This document shows, one piece after another, positions 1 through 5,338 of a DNA stretch of 7,772 bases. The stretch spans positions 1 to 7,772 of the forward strand of contig DKBH01000126.1 in the NCBI GenBank assembly GCA_002451165.1, given 5' to 3'. Positions within the stretch are counted from its first letter, which is position 1. Each line of letters begins with the position of its first letter. Source of the DNA: Nitrospiraceae bacterium UBA6905 (GTDB lineage Bacteria; Nitrospirota; Thermodesulfovibrionia; Thermodesulfovibrionales; UBA6898). The position numbers and the translations under genes were made by a program. The notes below the pieces were generated by a model that worked only from the letters and a program-made list of their open reading frames with translations, did no database searches and was not told where the DNA came from.

Positions 1-911
1 TTCAGGCGGTAATAAAGATCCTCCCGAAAAAGCTTCTCTTGAACCGCCTTTTCGATATCCTTATTGCTCGCCGCAACAATCCTCACATCAATGGCGATCG
101 ATCTGACCCCGCCAACCCGTTCAATTTCTCCTTCCTGGATCACCCTCAGGATCTTGGCCTGGAGCGCCAGATCCATCTCCGCTATCTCATCAAGAAAGAT
201 CGTGCCTTTGTCAGCCAGTTCGAACTTGCCGATCTTTCTTGTCTCGGCACCGGTGAAGGAACCTTTCTCATGTCCGAAAAGCTCAGTCTCGAGAAGCTCT
301 CTCGGGATCGCTGCGCAGTTGATGGGAACGAAAGGGTATTCCTTCCTACTGCTGAGATGGTGAATAGCCCGGGCAAAGAGCTCCTTGCCGGTGCCGCTCT
401 CCCCCAGCAACAATACCGTAGTCTTAGCAGGGGCTACTTTCTGAACATTTTGCGCGACCTCTGTTATCGCCGGGCTTTTTCCGATGATCGTGGGCATGCC
501 GAATTTTCCTTCCAACTCGTCCCTTAGCAGCAGGTTCTCGGTGATGAGCCTCTGATTTTCGAGCGCACGTTTGATGAGAATGATCAGGTGGTCCGTGTCA
601 AACGGTTTTGTAATGAAATCGACAGCACCTTCCTTCATCGCTGCAACCGCCTTCTCTACGGTCCCGAAGGCGGTCATAACGATAACCGGCAAGAGCGGGT
701 TTTCCGTTTTTGCCGCCTTGAGCACTTCTAACCCGTCCTTCTTAGGGAGCTTCAGGTCGGTCAGCACGAGGTCTACATGGCTTTCCCGCAGACAGCGGAT
801 GCCCTTCAGGCCGTCGGCCGCCACAATGACGCCGTATCTTTCCGCCTCAAGGGTCTCCCTGAGCATCTCTGCCATGGATTCCTTGTCTTCAACAATCAAA
901 ATGGTCTGCAT
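1..911 (-). CDS. Sigma-54-dependent response regulator, NtrC family (partial, 3' end outside window)
   Basis: Cytoplasmic two-component transcription activator; ATP hydrolysis by its AAA+ domain remodels sigma-54 RNA polymerase. 303 codons are visible. Receiver domain about residues 3-115: acidic pair E8-D9, phospho-acceptor D52 in LTDLKLP, T80 in MTAFG, K102 in TKPF. AAA+ domain from about 140: Walker A GESGTGKE at 170-177, GSFTGA loop at 217-222 (the sigma-54 contact, usually GAFTGA), Walker B IFLDEI with D241-E242, sensor-I region around AASN 280-283, and REDLYYRL at 296-303, where the arginine fingers lie. The C-terminal helix-turn-helix must lie beyond the left edge. The ATG at 909-911 has an AAGGT ribosome site 4 nt upstream. 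It starts 26 nt after the mtnP-like stop, so the two are probably cotranscribed. Its cognate kinase and targets cannot be seen; the sigma-54 promoter of lpxC in this window is one possible target, but this is speculation. Confidence 0.95.
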   Translation of the reverse strand, partial: MQTILIVEDKESMAEMLRETLEAERYGVIVAADGLKGIRCLRESHVDLVLTDLKLPKKDGLEVLKAAKTENPLLPVIVMTAFGTVEKAVAAMKEGAVDFITKPFDTDHLIILIKRALENQRLITENLLLRDELEGKFGMPTIIGKSPAITEVAQNVQKVAPAKTTVLLLGESGTGKELFARAIHHLSSRKEYPFVPINCAAIPRELLETELFGHEKGSFTGAETRKIGKFELADKGTIFLDEIAEMDLALQAKILRVIQEGEIERVGGVRSIAIDVRIVAASNKDIEKAVQEKLFREDLYYRL

Positions 912-937
912 CGTTACCTTGTTATAACCGAAAAAGA

Positions 938-1723
938 CTACATGCGTGCATTCTTCAGTGCACTTCCGCAGGTACAGGCACGCGTGGAGAGATCTCGTCC
1001 GAAAAACGTCTTAAGCAGCACCTGGATCCGTTCCGTTGACGCCCGCATAACCTGAACAACCTCTGTGGCGGCAAGCATTCCTTCAGCAATGCCGGCAGCG
1101 GTATTGGTAACAACTGCAACGGCGGCAAAACAAATCTCGAGCTCTCTGCCCAGAACTGCCTCAGGCATGCCAGTCATGCCTACCACATCAGCACCGAGGC
1201 CCGCAAAAGCCTTTATCTCGGCCGCGGTCTCCAGCCGGGGACCGTTCACGGCTATATAGGTGCCGTCAGACAGCAACGTAACTCCGGCCTCAGCAGCTGC
1301 CTCAATGAGCTCGTTCCGCAGATCAGGACAGAAGGGGCTGGTGAAATCTATATGGACCACTCCGTCCTGCTCGAAGAATGTCGCTTCTCTCCCGCTCGTC
1401 ATATCGATGAGTTGGTCAAGCACCACGATCGATCCTGGCATCATACGCCTGCTGATGCCCCCGGTCGCATTAATAGAGACTATCCTGCTGATGCCCAGTT
1501 CCCGGAAACCCCAGATGTTTGCCCGGTAATTGATTCGGTGGGGAGGAATGTTATGTTTCGCGCCGTGACGCGGCAGAAATACTACCTCTTTGCCGGCAAA
1601 CCTTCCCATGCGGTAACTGTCTGAAGGATCTCCGTAGGGTGTCTCCAGCTTAATAGTATCCGTGATCAAGAGATCTGGCATCTCGTAGATGCCGCTCCCG
1701 GCGATCACACCCAAATGAGGCAT
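938..1723 (-). CDS. mtnP: Methylthioadenosine/methylthioinosine phosphorylase (PNP/MTAP family)
   Basis: 261-aa cytosolic purine nucleoside phosphorylase. The family splits methylthio- or plain purine nucleosides with phosphate, salvaging base and (methylthio)ribose-1-phosphate from polyamine and SAM metabolism. Seen: N-terminal phosphate loop IAGSGIYEM (7-15), PRHGAKHNIPPHRINYRANIWG (51-72), NATGG (85-89), GPRLET (161-166), GMTGMPEAVLGRE (182-194). The base-site segment reads VVTNTAAG with N207, where canonical MTAP has Asp (TDYD). Asn here, together with GPRLET and MTGMPEA, resembles methylthioinosine phosphorylases and 6-oxopurine PNPs, so the preferred base may be hypoxanthine/guanine; substrate is inferred. 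The C-terminus carries a C250-T-C252 pair like the CxC tails of some thermophile MTAP/PNP enzymes. The ATG at 1721-1723 was chosen over the in-frame codon at 1795 because GGAGGG lies 5 nt upstream and the family starts just before the phosphate loop. First gene of a probable operon with the response regulator; divergent from tldD. Confidence 0.93.
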   Translation of the reverse strand: MPHLGVIAGSGIYEMPDLLITDTIKLETPYGDPSDSYRMGRFAGKEVVFLPRHGAKHNIPPHRINYRANIWGFRELGISRIVSINATGGISRRMMPGSIVVLDQLIDMTSGREATFFEQDGVVHIDFTSPFCPDLRNELIEAAAEAGVTLLSDGTYIAVNGPRLETAAEIKAFAGLGADVVGMTGMPEAVLGRELEICFAAVAVVTNTAAGIAEGMLAATEVVQVMRASTERIQVLLKTFFGRDLSTRACTCGSALKNARM

Positions 1724-1749
1724 GGTAACCCTCCATTCTCGTTTTTTCG

Positions 1750-1769
1750 TAATGGTATAATACCTCACC
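1750..1769. promoter_or_regulatory. Divergent mtnP/tldD promoter with palindromic extended -10
   Basis: The plus strand has TGG-TATAAT at 1753-1761, an extended -10 (TGn-TATAAT) ending 8 nt before the tldD GTG, so transcription should begin at about 1768-1770. The box lies inside an 11-bp palindrome, GGTAT-A-ATACC (1754-1764), which also presents TATTAT on the minus strand (1757-1762). This would start mtnP transcripts near 1750, leaving a 27-nt leader with the GGAGGG site. No convincing -35 was found for either direction. Symmetric -10 boxes driving both strands are a known class of bacterial bidirectional promoter; the assignment here is from sequence only. Confidence 0.6.
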
Positions 1770-3179
1770 GTGAAGAAATCGAAAACAGAAAACATTATTG
1801 ATCATACGCTCCATGCAGATCTTCTCAGGAGGATCCTCAACTGCGGTGGTGAATACGCCGACGTCTTTGCTGAGTCGAGGCGCAGCACATCTCTTGTCAT
1901 GGAGGACGGCAGGGTCGAAAAAATTGTCACGGGTCAGGAGTCTGGAGCCGGTCTCCGGCTGCTCTCTGGCGGCAAAACCGCATATGCTTCCAGCAGTGAT
2001 CTGGTTCCCGCTGCGCTGTTAGCAGCTGCTGGTGCGGTCAGCAGCATGGCAGGGAACGGACCTGCGCAGGAAATTCCACAGCTTAAAGCGAGGATGCCTT
2101 CGGTCGCTTTCAGCATCCAGTCTTTACCCGATGACGTACCGCTGAGGGAAAAAATTAAACTTGTTCGTAAAGCGGAAAGAATTGCACGGTCTTATGATTC
2201 CCGCATTCGACAGGTCTCAGTGATCTACCGTGATCTGCTTCAGCACGTTCAGACCGCTGCCTCAGAAGGCTTTGTTGCCGAAGATGACCGAGTCTATACG
2301 TCCTTTATCATACAGGTGATAGCGGCTCAGGACACGCTGGTGCAAACAGGATATGAGGTAATAGGCGGACTTTCCGGTCTTGAAATTCTTGATGAAGAGA
2401 CTGTCGAGGTACTGACGCTGAAAGCTGCCCGGCGGTCGATCTCGATGCTCACTGCCAGGGAGGCTCCCGCAGACAGAATGCCCGTGGTCATTTCATCACA
2501 GGCCGGCGGCACGATGATCCATGAGGCAATAGGTCACGGCCTCGAGGCTGACCTTGCCCAACAGGGGCTCTCCGTTTTCTCAGGGATGCTGGGGGAGAAA
2601 GTCGCCTCTGACCTTATCACGGTCATCGATGATGCCACCCTATCCGGGAAGCGGGGCTCATTCCGCTTCGATGATGAGGGGACGCCGTCTCAGCGGACAG
2701 TACTGGTGGATCAGGGCATCCTTAAGAGCTATATGTATGACAAGCTGACAGCTCTGAAAGAAGGGAAGCAGTCGACCGGCAACGGCCGGCGAGAGTCATA
2801 CCAGAAGAGACCCATTCCGAGAATGACCAACACATTCATTGCACCTGGCGAACACAATCCCGAAGAGATCGTGAGATCGGTTGATCAGGGACTGTTTGTA
2901 GTCAAAATGGGCGGGGGGCAGGTGAATACCGTTACCGGCGACTTTGTTTTTCATGTGCAGGAAGGATATCTCATCAGAAACGGCATGAGGAGTGATCTGG
3001 TAAGGGGTGCGACGCTTTCGGGCAACGGCCCGGAGATCCTGAAATCCATTGACATGGTAGGCAATGACCTCGGTTTTTCCATAGGCACCTGCGGAAAGGA
3101 TGCACAGGGAGTCCCGGTAACCGATGCCATGCCGACGGTGCGGATACCTGAGATCGTTGTCGGTGGAAGGCACGAGTAG
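1770..3179 (+). CDS. tldD: TldD-type metalloprotease (TldD/PmbA family)
   Basis: 469-aa soluble zinc protease of peptidase family U62. TldD normally pairs with TldE/PmbA to trim unfolded peptides, as in microcin B17 maturation and CcdA turnover. The N-terminal domain holds the SLVMEDGRVEKI and GAGLRLLSG strands (about 42-66). The metal motif HEAIGHGLEAD starts at H251 with E252 and H256 (HExxxH), flanked by GGTMIHE. The C-terminal beta domain carries GDFVF, GNGPEILKSIDMVG and the conserved GTCG cysteine C441 that completes the usual TldD metal site. Length fits the family (E. coli TldD is about 480 aa). The start is GTG at 1770: no upstream ribosome site exists and no in-frame ATG precedes the conserved N-terminal strands, but an extended -10 ends 8 nt before it, so a leaderless mRNA is likely. 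No tldE/pmbA partner lies in the window. Monocistronic as seen. Confidence 0.96.
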   Translation: MKKSKTENIIDHTLHADLLRRILNCGGEYADVFAESRRSTSLVMEDGRVEKIVTGQESGAGLRLLSGGKTAYASSSDLVPAALLAAAGAVSSMAGNGPAQEIPQLKARMPSVAFSIQSLPDDVPLREKIKLVRKAERIARSYDSRIRQVSVIYRDLLQHVQTAASEGFVAEDDRVYTSFIIQVIAAQDTLVQTGYEVIGGLSGLEILDEETVEVLTLKAARRSISMLTAREAPADRMPVVISSQAGGTMIHEAIGHGLEADLAQQGLSVFSGMLGEKVASDLITVIDDATLSGKRGSFRFDDEGTPSQRTVLVDQGILKSYMYDKLTALKEGKQSTGNGRRESYQKRPIPRMTNTFIAPGEHNPEEIVRSVDQGLFVVKMGGGQVNTVTGDFVFHVQEGYLIRNGMRSDLVRGATLSGNGPEILKSIDMVGNDLGFSIGTCGKDAQGVPVTDAMPTVRIPEIVVGGRHE

Positions 3180-3192
3180 CGGTACTTAAACT

Positions 3193-3251
3193 CAACATCA
3201 AGTGTTGCAAGAATCATACACATAGCGCCCATAATCAACGCATCTGGATGC
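3193..3251 (+). promoter_or_regulatory. Inverted repeats upstream of lpxC, candidate activator sites
   Basis: Two short dyads lie in the tldD-lpxC gap. CAACA-N5-TGTTG at 3193-3207 is centred about 109 bp before the predicted sigma-54 start. GCATC-TG-GATGC at 3240-3251 is centred about 64 bp before it; its GCATCT is repeated 10 bp on, at 3250-3255. Sigma-54 activators bind dyads roughly 80-150 bp upstream, so the first is the better placed. Neither matches a consensus I can name. Five-bp arms can arise by chance. Confidence 0.3.
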
Positions 3252-3259
3252 ATCTCCTT

Positions 3260-3273
3260 TTGATTTTAATCAA
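3260..3273. promoter_or_regulatory. FNR/FixK-type box upstream of lpxC
   Basis: TTGAT-TTTA-ATCAA is an exact match to the FNR/Crp-family consensus TTGAT-N4-ATCAA, and the arms are in fact six bases each (TTGATT/AATCAA). It is centred at 3266.5, about 42 bp before the sigma-54 start predicted near 3309, the distance at which class II activators of this family bind. It would also overlap the upstream edge of a sigma-54 polymerase footprint. An IHF-type match, AATCAATATTTTA (WATCAANNNNTTR), overlaps it at 3268-3280, so the AT-rich stretch could be read either way. Confidence 0.5.
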
Positions 3274-3282
3274 TATTTTATC

Positions 3283-3298
3283 TGGCACTCTATTTGCT
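3283..3298 (+). promoter_or_regulatory. Sigma-54 (-24/-12) promoter of lpxC
   Basis: TGGCAC at 3283-3288, five bases, then TTGCT at 3294-3298. This matches TGGCAC-N5-TTGCW at every defined position, with GG and GC exactly 12 bp apart. Transcription would start near 3309, 10 nt before the lpxC ATG. A weaker -10-like TAAAAT (3303-3308) lies just downstream and could serve a housekeeping sigma factor. No Shine-Dalgarno separates either start from the ATG. The sigma-54 activator family is represented in this window by the response regulator at the left edge. Confidence 0.72.
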
Positions 3299-3318
3299 AA
3301 TTTAAAATTCTGATTATT

Positions 3319-4206
3319 ATGCGAGCACAAAGAACCATAAAACAGGAGGTCTCTTTCGAAGGCATCGGCCTCCATACGGGAAAACATGCAACCGTTACCT
3401 TAAAGCCTGCTTCCCGGGATGAGGGGATCACCTTTATCAGACTGGACAAGCCTGCGTTGATTAAGGCGAATGTCGGTTCGGTAATTGATACGGCATTTGC
3501 AACGACACTCGGCTACAATGGCGTGAAGATCAAGACCGTGGAGCATATGCTGGCAGCGCTCGCAGGTCTGGGCATCGATAATCTGACGGTCGAGGTTAAT
3601 GGCCCCGAGATGCCCATCCTTGACGGAAGTTCTACCGAACTTATCAGCATCATCCTGCGGGCCGGCATTGCAAAGCAGGGCAAGAAGAGACCCTATCTGC
3701 GGATAAACAGACCTTTTGTGTTCGAAGACGGACATGCAAGAATAGCTGCCTTCCCCTATAGCGGGACCAAGATGACCTACAGCATCTTTTTTCATCATCA
3801 TGGTATTGGGGAGCAACGGATGAGCATCGACGTAACCGAGGAGAATTTTGTCAGGGAAATAGCCCCGGCGAGAACCTTTGGATTCCTTAAGGACATCGAA
3901 TTTCTCCGGAACAATGGCCTTGCGAAGGGTGGATCACTGGATAATGCGATAATTCTCGGCGAGGACGGCATTCTGAATGCCTCTGGCCTGAGGTTCAAGG
4001 ACGAGTTTGTAAGGCATAAAGTACTTGATTCTATTGGAGATTTTTCTCTCATAGGGTTTCCGATCTATGGACATATTATCGCCAGTAAGTCAGGACACTC
4101 CAGCAACGTCAAATTCCTGAAGAAACTTCTTGCAGTACCGGAGTTCTGGGACATCATCACCGAAGAAAGGACGGCTCATCTCCACGAGATGCAAATAAGC
4201 ATTTAA
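3319..4206 (+). CDS. lpxC: UDP-3-O-acyl-N-acetylglucosamine deacetylase LpxC
   Basis: 295-aa cytosolic zinc deacetylase that removes acetate from UDP-3-O-acyl-GlcNAc, the committed step of lipid A synthesis. E. coli LpxC is 305 aa. Seen: GIGLHTGK (15-22), typical of the N-terminal ubstrate-binding fold; TTLGYNG followed by TVEHMLAALAGLGIDN with E75 (general base) and zinc ligand H76; NGPEMPILDGSS; the APARTFGF segment; RHKVLDSIGD with zinc ligands H233 and D237; and GHSSNVKFLKKL with H260, equivalent to the catalytic His265 of E. coli. All metal and catalytic residues are present, so the enzyme should be active. The ATG at 3319 gives the expected family N-terminus but has no ribosome site; the mRNA leader would be about 10 nt or less. 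It stands alone, not in the usual fts-murC or lpx clusters, behind a sigma-54 promoter. It converges on the peptide gene at 4414. Confidence 0.97.
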   Translation: MRAQRTIKQEVSFEGIGLHTGKHATVTLKPASRDEGITFIRLDKPALIKANVGSVIDTAFATTLGYNGVKIKTVEHMLAALAGLGIDNLTVEVNGPEMPILDGSSTELISIILRAGIAKQGKKRPYLRINRPFVFEDGHARIAAFPYSGTKMTYSIFFHHHGIGEQRMSIDVTEENFVREIAPARTFGFLKDIEFLRNNGLAKGGSLDNAIILGEDGILNASGLRFKDEFVRHKVLDSIGDFSLIGFPIYGHIIASKSGHSSNVKFLKKLLAVPEFWDIITEERTAHLHEMQISI

Positions 4207-4271
4207 TATCAGTAGGTTATCTGCTTCTAAAAAATCTTTTCCAATTTACCCCCTGTTGTGATAATATAGTC

Positions 4272-4305
4272 AAAAAAAAAGCTGGGGAATTGCCGTTCCC
4301 CAGCT
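4272..4305 (-). terminator. Intrinsic terminator for the regulator/peptide transcription unit
   Basis: AGCTGGGGAA (4280-4289) and TTCCCCAGCT (4296-4305) form a perfect 10-bp stem with a 6-nt loop. On the minus strand the stem is followed by nine T (A-run 4272-4280 on the plus strand), a canonical Rho-independent terminator 22 nt past the peptide stop. In the plus direction the hairpin follows lpxC by about 73 nt but has only a distant T4, so it would terminate lpxC poorly. Confidence 0.88.
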
Positions 4306-4327
4306 AAGATACTGCTTTTCCCGTAAC

Positions 4328-4414
4328 TTATTTCTTTTTCTTCGGAGCTGCCTTCTTCTTCGGAGCTGCCTTCTTTGCTGCCGGCTTCTTTGCTGCTGCC
4401 TTCTTAACTGCCAT
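4328..4414 (-). CDS. 28-aa Lys/Ala/Pro-rich histone-tail-like peptide
   Basis: A short ORF of 28 codons: 13 Lys, 10 Ala, 3 Pro plus M and V, in repeating blocks of the type AAKK, AAPKKK, ending KKKK. The composition resembles the C-terminal tails of eukaryotic histone H1 and bacterial Hc1/AlgP-type proteins, so binding to DNA or RNA is plausible; no folded domain is expected. The ATG at 4412-4414 is preferred because AGGTGGT lies 7 nt upstream. An in-frame ATG at 4442-4444 would add ten residues (MHGGRKVVKK) but has no ribosome site. An in-frame TAG at 4457-4459 closes the frame, so it is not the tail of a longer gene in the same frame. It lies 47 nt after the regulator stop on the same strand and 22 nt before a strong terminator, so it is probably the last gene of that unit. 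A hairpin, CCCCAT-N6-ATGGGG (4435-4452), precedes the ribosome site. DNA-level tandem repeats make slippage likely. Confidence 0.7.
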   Translation of the reverse strand: MAVKKAAAKKPAAKKAAPKKKAAPKKKK

Positions 4415-4461
4415 CTTCTTCACCACCTTTCTGCCCCCATGCATTGATGGGGAGGGCTAGA

Positions 4462-5028
4462 TTAAAGCTTTCCCATCAGGATGATCTTTTCTCCCGAAAG
4501 GAGCTTTTCCAAATCAGCGTCATTACTTTCCTTCTTGGCCTTGAATTCATTCTCATCCATCGTCACGAGGCTGATCTTTTTCATGAACCGCTCCTCAATA
4601 TCCTTGATGCCATCGAGAGAGCGAGAAGCAGCACCTATAATAAAGACATTAACCGTCTCAGCCTCCTCACTTTCCACATAGGGACCGAAGATAAATGCAG
4701 TCTTGACGCTTGTGTTCTTCAGCAAGGCCTTCAAAGCTCCGGTAACGCCCAGGGACTTGGCTATGATGCTTTTGAGCTCAGAAAAAAAAGCTGATTTCTT
4801 ATCTGCCTGAAAATATTTCAGGTTAGCCACCCTCTTACTGGTGAGGATGCCCATTTTTTCAAGATTATCGAGCTCTCTCTTGACACCGGATGGATTTTTC
4901 CTGAGCAGCGTGGCAATTTCCCTTACGTAGAATTTTTCGTCAGCATTATTTAGTAGAAGCGCCAGAACATCAGCCCGAATGGACGAGGAGAAGAGACTTT
5001 TTAGCGTATCCCGTGCCTGTTTAGTCAT
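4462..5028 (-). CDS. Winged-helix regulator with degenerate nucleotidyltransferase domain
   Basis: 188 aa. The N-terminal winged helix (about 8-76, ArsR/MarR-like) includes the helix-turn-helix FYVREIATLLRKNPSGVKRELDNLEKMGIL and a wing around KRVANLKYFQA. The C-terminal half (about 95-188) follows the layout of MNT-type nucleotidyltransferase domains in one-component regulators, ending in EEKF..LVTMDENEF-like and LLSGEKIILMG segments. The active-site motif G-S-x-A-x-G...S-D-x-D is destroyed: it reads FGPYVESEEAETVNVFIIG (114-132), with Pro for Ser and Asn/Phe for the two metal-binding Asp, so catalysis is unlikely and a ligand or dimer role is inferred. The ATG at 5026-5028 was chosen over the in-frame TTG at 5050-5052, which lies upstream of the -10 box. 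There is no ribosome site and the predicted leader is about 6 nt. Three spaced repeats over its promoter suggest autoregulation. A KA-rich peptide gene follows on the same strand. Targets unknown. Confidence 0.82.
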   Translation of the reverse strand: MTKQARDTLKSLFSSSIRADVLALLLNNADEKFYVREIATLLRKNPSGVKRELDNLEKMGILTSKRVANLKYFQADKKSAFFSELKSIIAKSLGVTGALKALLKNTSVKTAFIFGPYVESEEAETVNVFIIGAASRSLDGIKDIEERFMKKISLVTMDENEFKAKKESNDADLEKLLSGEKIILMGKL

Positions 5029-5040
5029 CGTTCGTGTATA

Positions 5041-5070
5041 TTTATACAACAATCAAATTGCTGTTGTCAA
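5041..5070 (-). promoter_or_regulatory. Sigma-70-type promoter of the winged-helix regulator gene
   Basis: On the minus strand TTGACA (5065-5070, exact -35) and TATAAA (5041-5046, -10 with one mismatch) are 18 bp apart. Transcription would begin near 5034, only about 6 nt before the ATG. This supports the 5028 start and explains the absence of a Shine-Dalgarno. Confidence 0.7.
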
Positions 5071-5103
5071 CAATAAAATTGCATTTAATAACAATTTAAT
5101 TAC
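5047..5103. repeat. Three 15-bp operator-like direct repeats, 21-bp period
   Basis: CAACAATCAAATTGC (5047-5061) and CAACAATAAAATTGC (5068-5082) match at 14 of 15 bases. A decayed third copy, TAACAATTTAATTAC (5089-5103), matches at 11 of 15. All begin exactly 21 bp apart, two helical turns, so bound proteins would sit on one DNA face. Each repeat has a dyad core CAAT-N3-ATTG (third copy ATTA), centred at 5055, 5076 and 5097. Copy 1 fills the -10/-35 spacer and copy 2 overlaps the -35 of the regulator promoter, the arrangement of a repressor array. The regulator itself is the natural candidate ligand (inference). Confidence 0.75.
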
Positions 5104-5338
5104 TTTCATGAACAGGCATACCACTCTTTCAGAACGATACCTCTAAATAACAAAACAGTAATCCTTCTTCCGGGAACAAAATTATAGTAATAATGTCCAG
5201 CAGATGAAAATATAAGAACGATCATTGTAAGAAAAGGCTTGATCGTTGCGGGAACATAATAGAAAAGAGGGGTACGGCGCGCCACTCAAAAGAAATCAAT
5301 TTCCCTGGAGTCAGGAAGTGAAGCGGCAGGAAAGAAGA
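5104..5338. other. Gene-free stretch between regulator and DsrE-like gene
   Basis: No coding potential was recognised: short frames here lack ribosome sites and familiar motifs, and no tRNA cloverleaf was seen. It contains an 8-bp perfect inverted repeat, AACGATCA/TGATCGTT (5217-5224 and 5240-5247), with a 15-nt loop. On the minus strand a T-rich stretch follows, so it could be a weak backup terminator for the sulfur operon or a protein site. The AT-rich left part is the upstream flank of the regulator promoter. Confidence 0.6.
5286..5317 (-). terminator. Possible weak terminator of the tusA-dsrE operon
   Basis: Arms TTCCCTG (5301-5307) and CAGGAA (5312-5317) can pair with one bulged base around a 4-nt loop, 21 nt past the DsrE-like stop. 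On the minus strand ATTGATTTCTTTTGA follows, T-rich but interrupted. Location is right and structure is marginal. Confidence 0.33.

Noticed and set aside
39..927. Plus-strand open frames opposite the response regulator
   Set aside because: They lie antisense to an intact AAA+/receiver reading frame, have no ribosome sites and encode no recognisable motif.
1065..1624. Plus-strand open frames opposite the phosphorylase gene
   Set aside because: Antisense shadows of a conserved enzyme; low-complexity Ala/Ser/Pro composition typical of mirrored GC-rich codons.
2796..3253. Minus-strand open frames over the end of tldD
   Set aside because: The minus frames overlap conserved TldD residues including C441 and show no family features.
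4331..4400. Tandem CTTCTTCGGAGCTGC-type repeats as a possible CRISPR or VNTR
   Set aside because: The repeats are in codon register with the Lys/Ala/Pro peptide and have no spacers; explained by coding.
5047..5103. 21-bp spaced repeats as replication-origin iterons
   Set aside because: No rep or dnaA-like gene or DnaA boxes nearby, and the repeats overlap a clear promoter, so an operator array is more likely.
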